A stretch of 64,000 nt of DNA from CAYZJR01 sp964503045 (GTDB lineage: Bacteria > Cyanobacteriota > Vampirovibrionia > Obscuribacterales > Obscuribacteraceae), in the NCBI GenBank assembly GCA_964503045.1, contig CAZCZI010000001.1:1-64000 (forward strand). Reading direction: 5' to 3'. The stretch's first letter is position 1. Each line of letters starts with the position of its first letter. The notes under the pieces are model-generated. The model was not told the DNA's origin, searched no databases, and saw only the letters and a program-made list of their open reading frames with translations. The position numbers were made by a program, and so were the translations under genes. This document shows positions 16,499 to 25,162 of the stretch, in pieces.

Positions 16499-19400
16499 AT
16501 GTGGTTCATCAAGCTGGCCATGAATCGACCAATCACCATAATGGTATGCGTCTTTTCTTTGGTGATTTTGTCAGCGCTGGCGGTCCAGCGCATGAAGATC
16601 GACATTTTTCCGGATCTCAATCTGCCGATGATAACGGTAGTTCAACCGTACGGTGGAATGGATCCCGCTCAAATGGAAGGTTATCTAGTCACCGCCTATG
16701 AGCAACACTTTTTCTATATAAGCGGCGTCGATCATGTTAGTTCAAAATCGATTCAAAGCTGCGCTATCATCAATGTATACTTCCAGCCCGGTGTCGATAT
16801 GGCTGACGCAATGGCACAGGTAGTGGCTCAGGTAGAGCGTTCTCGAGCGTACATGCCACCAGGGACGGTAACACCCTTCATTCTCAGGTTCGATGTCGGT
16901 AATGTCCCGGTAGGATTTCTAGTCTTCTCCAGCAAGACTCGAACATTGGGTGAAATTCAAGATCTTGTCTATGCACGAGTTCGTCCAGTAGCCTCCACCA
17001 CACCTGGAGTTTCAACACCGCCTCCTTTCGGTGGCAACCAAAGATCCATCGTCATTACCATTAACAGAAGCAAACTCAGTCAGTATCATCTTTCCTTGGA
17101 TGACGTGGTGAAGGCGCTGGCCGAAGGAAATCTAATCATTCCTTCAGGAGTGGTGCGCACTCAAGATGTCCAAAGAATAGCCTCAATCAATTCCACTGTG
17201 GGCAACCTAAGCGAGTTTGAGATGATCCCCCTCAAACTCGGTTCTGGACCCTCCGTTTATTTGAGGGACATTGCCACTATCAAAGACGATACGGACATAA
17301 CCACCGGCTATGCTCTCGTCAACGGACGGCGAGCTGTCTACATGGCTATATCGAAACAGTCGAGCGCCTCTACTTTGTCTGTGGTTCAGGGCATAAAGAA
17401 CAATCTCGAGTATATGCAGTCTCTCTTGCCTGAAGACATTCACGTGTCTTTTGAATTCGATCAATCGACCTACGTAACCGAGGCGATTTCGGGAGTCTTG
17501 TTTGAAGGCGGGTTGGGTGCCATTTTGACTGGGCTCGTAGTTTTGTTTTTCTTGCGAGATTGGCGCAGTGCCCTCATAGTCGTGCTCAATATTCCAGTTG
17601 CGTTGTTGATTTCAATCGTCTCTTTATGGACATGCGGGCAGACAATCAACATCATGACTCTGGGCGGATTGTCTCTTTCGGTGGGAATTCTCGTCGATGA
17701 AGCGACCGTTGCAATTGAAAACATTCACACCCACATGAGCCGAGCAAAGCCAACCTCACTTGCAGTTTTTGATGCTTGTTGCGAGGTGGTAACTCCTCAA
17801 TTGCTTGCCATGCTCTCTGTGGTATCGGTCTTCATGCCGTCATTTTTCATGGTGGGCAGCACTCAAGCTCTCTTTGTTCCTTTGTCTTTGGCAGTGGGTT
17901 TTGCCATGATCGCATCTTACGTATTGTCCAATACGTTCGTTCCTATCATGTCGGCTTGGATTCTCAAGAAATCGCACGATCATCATTCAGGTAAGCATCA
18001 TCACAAAAAAATCGATTTGCTTCACAAAGTAAAGGCTACATACAAGAAGTTTCTCATTCTCGTTCTCAAGTTCAGATTTCCGGTGTTGGCACTTTACGTT
18101 CTTTTGAGTTCCCTCGCCATTTTTGTCTATCCAACCTTGGGTAGTGAAATTTTTCCTGCAGGCAACCCCACCAGCTTCCAGTTGAGAATCAAGGCTCCTG
18201 CAGGCACGAGGTTCGAGCGAACCGAGGAACTTACAAAGAAAGTACTGACCTTGATTGCCAACGAAGTCGGTTCTCAAAATCTTGATGTATCAATTGGTTA
18301 TGTAGGAACCCAGCCTCCAAGTTATGCAGTAAGCAACGTATACATCTGGACGAGCGGACCACAAGAAGCGGTTTTGTTCATCTCGTTGAAACCTGAGGCA
18401 AAAATCGACCTTCAAAAGCTGCGAGAAAAATTGAGAGCAGTTTTTCTCGAAAAATTTCCCGATACTTCCTTCTCTTTTGAAGCAGGTGACATAGTCAACC
18501 AAATCATGAATTTCGGATCGCCCACACCGATTCAAATCGACATAGACGGACCAAGCTTTTCCAGAGACGCTAAACAAGCAGACGCCACCCTTAAGGCATT
18601 AAGAAAGATACCCGACTTGCGCGATGTAAATCTGGTTCAACCACTGGATTTTCCGACGGTCGACATACATGTAGATAGAGCCAGAGCCGGTCAACTCGGT
18701 GTGACAGCCAGAGACATCGGCAAGGCAGAAATCGCAGCCACTTACTCCAGCCGGTTTGTAGAGCCGGTCTTTTGGCGTGATCCAAACAGCGGTCTTGCCT
18801 ATCAAGTGCAAATCGAAGTGCCGCAAAACGAGATGTCCTCCATAAAAGACATTGAAAGCATTCCGATCAAAACCGGTGATTTCTCGGGACCTTTCCTCAG
18901 AGATTCAGCAAGCATACGTTTCGGCACCATGGTCGGTGAATACGATCATTACAACATGCGCAGAATGTTGAGCATCACGGCAAACATCAACGGCAACGAT
19001 CTCGGAAAGGCAGCAAGAGAAGTGAACACCGCGCTCTCCAAACTCCACAAACCGCCTAGAGGTGTCAAAATCACAGTCAGGGGTCAAGTCCCGATCATGA
19101 AGTCTACGTTCGATGCTTTGATTTCAGGTGTAGTCTTTGCCGTGGTCGTGATCGTACTTATGCTTTTGGCCTACTTTCAATCGCTGTCTTTGGCGCTAAT
19201 CGTCACATCAGTCATTCCTGCGATCATAAGCGGTGCTATTTGTGCTTTGAGTCTCACAACCACGACCCTGAACGTTCAGTCATTCATGGGGGCAATCATG
19301 GCAATCGGTGTCGGTGTAGCCAACTCCATTTTGGTGGTTGTCTTTGCAGAAAAGAAACGAATGTCCGGATTGTCGGTCTTTCAATCGGCTATTTTAGCCG

Positions 19401-19663
19401 CGGCATCTCGCCTTAGACCGGTGCTTATGACTAGTCTGGCGATGGTAGCAGGTATGGTGCCGATGGCACTTGGTATGGGAGAGGGTGGAGACAGGACTGC
19501 GCCCTTGGGCAGAGCCGTAATTGGCGGGCTGCTTGCCTCCACAGTCACGGTTCTTGTCGTATTGCCTGCAATCTTTGCCATCTTCAGAAGTCGAGCATCC
19601 AGAAAGTCAGCGGATTTGTTACCAGCGCACGATCATCACTCACATCACGTCTTACACGTTTAG
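16499..19663 (+). CDS. RND-family efflux pump, inner-membrane subunit
   Basis: A 1054-residue RND transporter of usual length: 12 membrane helices and two large periplasmic loops. The entry MNRPITIMVCVFSLVILS, KIDIFPDLNLPMITV and the TM4 motif VDEATVAIEN (near residue 400) are clear. The Lys in TM10 found in AcrB-type pumps is replaced: the segment reads IGVGVANSILVVVFAE. The central cytoplasmic loop has SHDHHSGKHHHKK and the C-terminus ends AHDHHSHHVLHV, so both are strongly His-rich. Without the HME or AcrB signatures the substrate (drug, metal or lipid) cannot be settled; His-rich tails fit metal sensing or binding, which is inference. Driven by proton flux, it works with the neighbouring channel and adaptor. 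Confidence 0.9.
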   Translation: MWFIKLAMNRPITIMVCVFSLVILSALAVQRMKIDIFPDLNLPMITVVQPYGGMDPAQMEGYLVTAYEQHFFYISGVDHVSSKSIQSCAIINVYFQPGVDMADAMAQVVAQVERSRAYMPPGTVTPFILRFDVGNVPVGFLVFSSKTRTLGEIQDLVYARVRPVASTTPGVSTPPPFGGNQRSIVITINRSKLSQYHLSLDDVVKALAEGNLIIPSGVVRTQDVQRIASINSTVGNLSEFEMIPLKLGSGPSVYLRDIATIKDDTDITTGYALVNGRRAVYMAISKQSSASTLSVVQGIKNNLEYMQSLLPEDIHVSFEFDQSTYVTEAISGVLFEGGLGAILTGLVVLFFLRDWRSALIVVLNIPVALLISIVSLWTCGQTINIMTLGGLSLSVGILVDEATVAIENIHTHMSRAKPTSLAVFDACCEVVTPQLLAMLSVVSVFMPSFFMVGSTQALFVPLSLAVGFAMIASYVLSNTFVPIMSAWILKKSHDHHSGKHHHKKIDLLHKVKATYKKFLILVLKFRFPVLALYVLLSSLAIFVYPTLGSEIFPAGNPTSFQLRIKAPAGTRFERTEELTKKVLTLIANEVGSQNLDVSIGYVGTQPPSYAVSNVYIWTSGPQEAVLFISLKPEAKIDLQKLREKLRAVFLEKFPDTSFSFEAGDIVNQIMNFGSPTPIQIDIDGPSFSRDAKQADATLKALRKIPDLRDVNLVQPLDFPTVDIHVDRARAGQLGVTARDIGKAEIAATYSSRFVEPVFWRDPNSGLAYQVQIEVPQNEMSSIKDIESIPIKTGDFSGPFLRDSASIRFGTMVGEYDHYNMRRMLSITANINGNDLGKAAREVNTALSKLHKPPRGVKITVRGQVPIMKSTFDALISGVVFAVVVIVLMLLAYFQSLSLALIVTSVIPAIISGAICALSLTTTTLNVQSFMGAIMAIGVGVANSILVVVFAEKKRMSGLSVFQSAILAAASRLRPVLMTSLAMVAGMVPMALGMGEGGDRTAPLGRAVIGGLLASTVTVLVVLPAIFAIFRSRASRKSADLLPAHDHHSHHVLHV

Positions 19664-19671
19664 CAGGAAAA

Positions 19672-21003
19672 ATGAATACGAAATCAGCATATCGGTCAGG
19701 CCTGGTTGGCATCGTTTTCACAATGGTGGCAATCACTCTTCAGTCGTGCGGCACGCACTCCCACGCGGCAGTAAACCAACCGGCGTCAGAAAACAAACAA
19801 GACACCGAAACACAGTTAGAAAATATCTTGGCCGTGCCTGTAACCTCTCAATTGTTAAAGCAAGAGGTTACCCTTCCTGCTGAACTCATGCCATTTCGCG
19901 ATGTCAGAATTCATGCAAAGGTAAAGGGTTTTGTCTCAGACGTGAAAGTAGACAGAGGATCATACGTCAAATCAGGACAAGTGCTCATCGTCTTAACCGC
20001 CCCAGAACTCGATTCTCAAATCAGTGAATTGAAAGCCAAGTTGGCTGCGTCGCACTCCGCCCACATGGAGGCACTTTCCACGTTAGAGTCCAGTCGTGCC
20101 ACGTCGGTTGAAATAAAGGCCAAGCTCGAGTCGGATAAATTGACACTACAACGACTTCGACAGGCATCTAAAGAACCTGGTGCCATAGCTCAAAATGAAG
20201 TCGACATTGCTCAAAAGTCCGTAGAGGGTGATGCAGCGCGACTAAAAGCAGCCGATGCGAAGGTGCTCGCCGATCAGTCCGAGGCAAATGCGAAGGAGCA
20301 AAGTGTACATGCCGCTGAAAGCTCATTGCGGGCGCTCGAAAATACTCGCTCATACTTGGTTATTCGATCGCCGCTAGACGGTGTGATAACCGAACGCTGG
20401 GTACATGAAGGTGACATAGCCGGCGTCGAGTTGAGTCGGGCGGAAAGCGCCCGTCCTCTGTTGCGGCTGGTTCAATCTTCAAAGCTGCGACTGGTGGTTT
20501 CTGTTCCGGAAGCTGACGTCTCGGGCGTGACAGAGGGTATGGAGCTGAGCTTCACGGTGCCCGCTTACCCGGGCAAAAAGTTCTCGGCCGTTGTGAAGAG
20601 AATCGGGCATACTTTGGATGTTCACACAAGAACCATGCCTGTAGAGCTCGATGTCGACAATCGCGCTAGACTGTTGGAGCCTGGTATGTACGCCTCGGTT
20701 AAGTGGCATTATCGACGTCCTTATCCAACCATGTTCATACCGGTCTCTGCAGTGGGCAGCAGCTTGGAGAACACATTCGTGGTCCGAATCACTAACAGCG
20801 TCATAAAAAGGGTGCCCGTCACGCCTGGCATTACAATGGGTACACTAATCGAAGTATTCTCACAGGACCTGTCTTGCAAAGACGAGGTGATTCTGAAAGC
20901 CTCCGAGGACTATGTCGATGGTGAGCACGTAACCGCACGATTGGCTACGCAAGAGGAAATTGCAGCAGCCTGCAAGAAAGGTCCGAAAGCGTCAGGGGAA
21001 TAG
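19672..21003 (+). CDS. Lipoprotein membrane-fusion (adaptor) subunit of the RND efflux system
   Basis: A 443-residue HlyD/AcrA-type adaptor. The signal ends in a lipobox-like LQSC, with Cys near residue 25, followed by a His-containing linker (GTHSHAA). Then come a barrel-sandwich half (LPAELMPFRDVRIHAKVKG, VKVDRGSYVKSGQVL), a coiled-coil hairpin (about residues 115-220), the second lipoyl half (VIRSPLDGVITERWVHEGD), a beta-barrel and a membrane-proximal domain. It links the RND pump to the TolC-type channel in the periplasm. It starts 8 nt after the pump gene and is followed by the regulator gene; gene order is channel-pump-adaptor, the reverse of the common acrAB order. Confidence 0.88.
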   Translation: MNTKSAYRSGLVGIVFTMVAITLQSCGTHSHAAVNQPASENKQDTETQLENILAVPVTSQLLKQEVTLPAELMPFRDVRIHAKVKGFVSDVKVDRGSYVKSGQVLIVLTAPELDSQISELKAKLAASHSAHMEALSTLESSRATSVEIKAKLESDKLTLQRLRQASKEPGAIAQNEVDIAQKSVEGDAARLKAADAKVLADQSEANAKEQSVHAAESSLRALENTRSYLVIRSPLDGVITERWVHEGDIAGVELSRAESARPLLRLVQSSKLRLVVSVPEADVSGVTEGMELSFTVPAYPGKKFSAVVKRIGHTLDVHTRTMPVELDVDNRARLLEPGMYASVKWHYRRPYPTMFIPVSAVGSSLENTFVVRITNSVIKRVPVTPGITMGTLIEVFSQDLSCKDEVILKASEDYVDGEHVTARLATQEEIAAACKKGPKASGE

Positions 21004-21063
21004 CAGCCGGCATTACAACCGATTAAGTGACAGGTTGTGCCAGCAAGAAATCGAGGTTCACTT

Positions 21064-21738
21064 GTGTCAAAAATTCTCTTGGTAGAAGACGAGATTGATC
21101 TAGCTGACGTTGTGCAAAACTGGCTGTCAGAGGAAGACTTTCACTTGGTCGAGACCGCACGAGACGGCCTTGAGGGACTGGAGTTACTCAAAGAGCGAAC
21201 CTACGATCTGGCAATAATCGACATTATGCTGCCTGGGCTTGATGGCATCAGCATTTGCCAAAAATATCGACAACTCGGCGGAGCGGCAACCATCCTCATG
21301 CTTTCGGCAAGGACGTCTCTTGCATCCAAGGAAGCCGGTCTTGACTCCGGCGCAGACGATTACTTGACCAAGCCGTTTCAGCTCAGAGAACTATCGGCGA
21401 GAGTGCGGGCCTTGCTCAGGAGGCAAGGCACTCCACGAGCAGAGTTTGCTGTTGGCGATCTGGTGCTGGACAGAAATGCCTATACTGTCAGAAAAGGTGA
21501 AAACGTACTCAACCTACTGCCTAAAGAGTTCATGCTTCTGGAGTATTTCATGAGGAATTCCAATTGTGTAATCGCCGTCGACACCTTGATTGACAGAATA
21601 TGGGGATCGAATAGTTCGATCACTCCAGAGACGGTAAGGTCTAACATCAAGAGTTTGCGAAAAAAAATTGATACGCCAGGACAACCGTCAGTAATCAGCA
21701 ATATTTACGGTATGGGCTACAAACTGGAAGCCGACTGA
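21064..21738 (+). CDS. OmpR/PhoB-family response regulator
   Basis: A 224-residue protein. The receiver domain has the acidic pair in LLVEDEIDLADVV, phospho-acceptor Asp in AIIDIMLPGLDG, the Ser/Thr in MLSARTS and Lys in DYLTKPFQLREL. The winged-helix DNA-binding domain has LLPKEFMLLEYFM, WGSNSSITPETVRSNIKSLR and YGMGYKLE. GTG 21064 is preferred because GAGG lies 7 nt upstream and this places the first strand correctly; GTG 21037 is also in frame. It probably controls the efflux operon it belongs to, through the 11-bp-period repeats at 14823. Its stop overlaps the kinase start (TGATG). Confidence 0.9.
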   Translation: MSKILLVEDEIDLADVVQNWLSEEDFHLVETARDGLEGLELLKERTYDLAIIDIMLPGLDGISICQKYRQLGGAATILMLSARTSLASKEAGLDSGADDYLTKPFQLRELSARVRALLRRQGTPRAEFAVGDLVLDRNAYTVRKGENVLNLLPKEFMLLEYFMRNSNCVIAVDTLIDRIWGSNSSITPETVRSNIKSLRKKIDTPGQPSVISNIYGMGYKLEAD

Positions 21739-22982
21739 TGTTTGACGACCTTCGTTGGCGAATCACCCTACTATTTTTGGGGTTATCCGCACTGATTTAC
21801 ATCGCGCTTACAGCCTTCGGGCTGATCATTTTTGAGCACGGACTCACCTCTTCGATCGACACAGAACTTAGAGTCGTCCTATCGGAGATAGGTCATGCAA
21901 TTGATGTAAAAGGAGAAAAACCCGTCTTTCGCAACTGGATTCGAACTGTGAAAACAGAACCTCCACGGGCGTTAGTGAGTGTTCAGCTTTTCGACAATTC
22001 TGGTGTGCTATTGGAGAAATATGGTCCGTCCGGAATTGAACGTCTAGTGAAAGACCAAGGAGAATTTAGGGAACAGGCAAAGGCAGTTAGAAGCATTGTC
22101 AGCCCAATAACCCAGGACGAACGCGTCAAGGGCTATGTGCAAGTGCAGCTGTCCACGAAAGACCGCGATGAGACACTAAAACAACTGCGCCTCAATGCTG
22201 TCTTCATTGGAGTGCTGTTTTTACTTGCGCTGGCAGTCACAAGCTTTTGGATCTCAAAACACATGACCCGTCCAATTCAGGACAGCGTTCAGATTCTGCG
22301 TTCTTTTGTGGCCGACGCCGGGCATGAATTGATTACCCCGTTGACGATACTGCAAGCACGCATCGAGTCTCTGGAGAGAAAGCTTACGAAATCGGGCATT
22401 CACGAAGAAGATTTTTTGGTTGCTTCGAAATCAATCACTCGTCTAAATCAAGTCGTCAACGACCTTCTATTGCTGTCGGAAGTTGAAGATCCCATATACA
22501 ACCTGCGAAAAACCGTTGTCAGTCTCCCTTCAGTGATCAAGCGGCTCCAATCAGAGACCGAGAAAAGGTTTGCTGAAAAAGGCGTTCAACTAATTGTCGA
22601 TGAACTCACAGGCGTATCAGTTATGGGAAATGAACAAGCACTGCATCGCCTCTGTTCCAACTTGTTGGAAAATGCTTTGCGTTATACCAACGAAAATGGA
22701 ACGGTGCACATATCGGTCGGTTTGTCCGGCAAGTCAGCACAGATTAAATTTCGAGATACCGGAATTGGCATTCCCGCGGAGTCTCTACCGAACGTATTCG
22801 AACGTTTCTATCGTGTGGACAAGTCTCGCTCTCGCACCTCTGGCGGCACCGGTCTCGGTCTAGCAATCGCAAAAGCAATTGTCGAGGCGCATCATGGTTC
22901 AATCTCAGTGCAAAGCAATCTCGGTGAGGGAAGCGTGTTTTTAGTCAGCTTGCCTGCGGTGGCGACACAAAAAACATCTTAA
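21738..22982 (+). CDS. Sensor histidine kinase of the efflux operon
   Basis: A 414-residue membrane kinase. Two membrane helices (about residues 10-33 and 155-175) flank a periplasmic sensor of about 120 residues. The linker to the H-box is only about 24 residues (KHMTRPIQDSVQ), too short for a full HAMP domain, a style common in cyanobacterial kinases. The H-box reads ADAGHELITPLT with His near 196; the usual HELRTPLT Arg is Ile. The ATPase domain is complete: N-box NLLENALRYTNENG, DTGIGIPAESL, FERFYRVDKSRS and GGTGLGLAIAKAI. It would phosphorylate the OmpR-type regulator with which it overlaps by 1 nt. The last 4 nt overlap the convergent S66 peptidase gene. Confidence 0.9.
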   Translation: MFDDLRWRITLLFLGLSALIYIALTAFGLIIFEHGLTSSIDTELRVVLSEIGHAIDVKGEKPVFRNWIRTVKTEPPRALVSVQLFDNSGVLLEKYGPSGIERLVKDQGEFREQAKAVRSIVSPITQDERVKGYVQVQLSTKDRDETLKQLRLNAVFIGVLFLLALAVTSFWISKHMTRPIQDSVQILRSFVADAGHELITPLTILQARIESLERKLTKSGIHEEDFLVASKSITRLNQVVNDLLLLSEVEDPIYNLRKTVVSLPSVIKRLQSETEKRFAEKGVQLIVDELTGVSVMGNEQALHRLCSNLLENALRYTNENGTVHISVGLSGKSAQIKFRDTGIGIPAESLPNVFERFYRVDKSRSRTSGGTGLGLAIAKAIVEAHHGSISVQSNLGEGSVFLVSLPAVATQKTS

Positions 22983-23977
22983 GCAGTCGCGCTCTCCAAA
23001 ATCTCCAGCACGCCGGCTTGAGCATCAAGCTTTGCATGGCACCCAAGTGGCACATACTCGCTCGTCGGACCTTGCCCAAACGGAAGCCCAAAGCAGCATG
23101 GCTTCTTGATCTTCGCCAGGCGATCGCCAAACATTTCCTCTAGCGACAGCATGTTTTCGGAGCCCTTGGTTCCACAATTTTCAAATGCACCGAATGCGAC
23201 ACCGCTTACACGATCGAGTTCTCCACTAACCCAAAGCGTCGTCAACCAGCGGTCGAGAATATCATTTCGTTCGTTTTTATCTTCGAGAAACAGAAGTCGC
23301 GAATCAAATTCCGGCTGATAGGGAGTGCCCATCAATGAAATCAATGCGGTAAGATTGCCGCCCACCAGTGCCCCTTCAGCGCGCCCGGGCACAGGAGCAT
23401 ACCCGTTTCCTGATTCCGCCAACCAACTCGAAGCTTGAATCTTCGGAAGAGGCGATTTCGAAGTGACAGCATTTTTGAGTTTTTCGAATGCGGTGCGATC
23501 GCTTACACGATCCATATTGGGACCATGCAGTCCAACCAATCCAATCTTGCTCAAAAGCGCCAGGGTCAAATGACATATATCGTCGGAACCAACGATAAGC
23601 TTTGGTTTTCTTGCCAGTGCAGCATAGTCGATGCTGTCGATAATGCGCAGCGAACCATAGCCGCCAGTCAAACAAAAGATGGCGGATACGGTGTCATCAT
23701 GAATAGCAGCATTGAAGTCGGCGATGCGTTCGCTGTCTGTTCCCGCCATGTAGCCATGCATCGAGAGCGCGTGGCTGCCGACCACAGGATTGAATCCCAT
23801 CTCTTCGACAATCTTCTTGCAGAAATCGATTGTCGCTGGATTATGCGGACGACTTGCAGGGCACAAAAGCGCAACTCTATCTTTCGCCTTGAGCGCAGGA
23901 GCCTTCACCAGCTTCTTTTGAACTTCAATTGACGGTCTAGACTTCGTCGGCATGCTCTTTCTCACTGGCGAGTGCAA
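22979..23977 (-). CDS. S66 LD-carboxypeptidase paralogue lacking the catalytic His
   Basis: A 332-residue member of the LdcA/MccF family, whose active enzymes cut the L-Lys(DAP)-D-Ala bond of murein tetrapeptide or detoxify microcin C. The fold signatures are present: RVALLCPAS, TGGYGSLRIID, putative nucleophile Ser131 in IVGSDD and Glu in LFLEDKNE. The segment that normally carries the catalytic His (GH.....LPLG) reads GQGPTSEYVPLG, so the His is Gln302. It may be inactive or act differently. It starts 6 nt downstream of the intact paralogue and is transcribed with it. Confidence 0.85.
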   Translation of the reverse strand: MHSPVRKSMPTKSRPSIEVQKKLVKAPALKAKDRVALLCPASRPHNPATIDFCKKIVEEMGFNPVVGSHALSMHGYMAGTDSERIADFNAAIHDDTVSAIFCLTGGYGSLRIIDSIDYAALARKPKLIVGSDDICHLTLALLSKIGLVGLHGPNMDRVSDRTAFEKLKNAVTSKSPLPKIQASSWLAESGNGYAPVPGRAEGALVGGNLTALISLMGTPYQPEFDSRLLFLEDKNERNDILDRWLTTLWVSGELDRVSGVAFGAFENCGTKGSENMLSLEEMFGDRLAKIKKPCCFGLPFGQGPTSEYVPLGCHAKLDAQAGVLEILESATA

Positions 23978-23983
23978 ATAAAA

Positions 23984-25033
23984 CTACGCTACGGTTGCAC
24001 TCTCTTCTAATTTCAATTTGACATTGGTTCCACTTGCATCCAGAGTTGCCATCACACCTAGTGGCAAGGTCACTTTCTCTTTTGAGTGTCCGATCTTCAT
24101 TCCATAAATGACTGGAATGCCCAGGTCACCGAGTCTTTCGCGGAGCATACGTTCCACGCTGTAGTTTAGCGGCAGCACGTTTCGCCTGGCGCCAGGCACA
24201 CAGCCGCTGCACTCGCCAACAATGATTCCTGCCGCCTTCTGCAGCTTCCCTGCAAGCAAGAGCTGCGAGATCATACGGTCGACATTGTGTGGCTCTTCCT
24301 GCACGTCTTCTATAAAAACGAGGCGCCCTTCCGTTTCGATCTCATAAGGCGTTCCCATTAACTGCCTAATCAAAGTCAAGCAGCCACCCACCAACCTGCC
24401 TCGTGCTGCGCCCGGCGCGATAATCATGCGCGTGGGCGGATAATCAGGCTTCCACGGAGTTTTACTGATGGGGTCACCGATCAGTCCCATCGGTTTGGCT
24501 TTGGTTAGCGCCCTTTGGTAATAGTGATAGCTGTATGAGCTTTCGAAAAACGATCCCAAAAGCGGCCCGTGGAATGTCACTAGTCCTGTTTTTTGGTGAA
24601 TCGGAATCAGAAGTCCGGTGGTGTCGCTGTAACCAATGAAAATCTTGGGATTTTTTTCGATCATCTCAAAATCGAGATGCGGGAGCAGGCGCACGCTACC
24701 GGTTCCACCCCGCAAAGGCATAATCGCCGCCACCGATTCGTCTCGCCACATATCATGGAGATCGGCAAGGCGAGCCTCATCCTGCCCGGCCATATCGCCC
24801 CAAACATCGAAAACGTGTTTACCTAACTTGTACTTAAACCCAAGCTCAGTGAGCCATTGATAGGTATATTCAATGTGCCCTTCTTCAAAAGGATTCGAGC
24901 TGGGAGCGACAATCGCGATTGTGTCACCCTTCTTCAACGCACGCGGTTTGATGAGATGCCGCCCTGACTCCTCTGGCGAAGATGACACGACTTTCTTCTT
25001 TTCGTCTTTGGTTTTGGATGGAGTAGTCACCAT
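23984..25033 (-). CDS. LD-carboxypeptidase (S66 family), intact triad
   Basis: A 349-residue S66 peptidase. It has a charged N-terminus, DTIAIVAPSSNPFE, LRGGTGSVRLLP, nucleophile Ser136 in IGYSDTTGLL, Glu in LVFIEDVQEEP and His316 in IGHSKEKVTLPLG. All three catalytic positions are kept. It has no signal peptide, consistent with cytosolic murein-peptide recycling by LdcA-type enzymes. It is first in a two-gene unit with a His-less paralogue. The pair shares overall architecture but has diverged widely, so the duplication is old or the copies arrived separately. Confidence 0.9.
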   Translation of the reverse strand: MVTTPSKTKDEKKKVVSSSPEESGRHLIKPRALKKGDTIAIVAPSSNPFEEGHIEYTYQWLTELGFKYKLGKHVFDVWGDMAGQDEARLADLHDMWRDESVAAIMPLRGGTGSVRLLPHLDFEMIEKNPKIFIGYSDTTGLLIPIHQKTGLVTFHGPLLGSFFESSYSYHYYQRALTKAKPMGLIGDPISKTPWKPDYPPTRMIIAPGAARGRLVGGCLTLIRQLMGTPYEIETEGRLVFIEDVQEEPHNVDRMISQLLLAGKLQKAAGIIVGECSGCVPGARRNVLPLNYSVERMLRERLGDLGIPVIYGMKIGHSKEKVTLPLGVMATLDASGTNVKLKLEESATVA

Positions 25034-25162
25034 AAGCCGGCTGCCGCACTAAACGTGGATTAATTGTAACCCATGATGTTAGACCTCTCATTTACTGGCT
25101 CGCCAGGCTACATAGCACTGCTATATTTATGGTGAGAAAGGCTCTAAAACTGTATTGGAACC

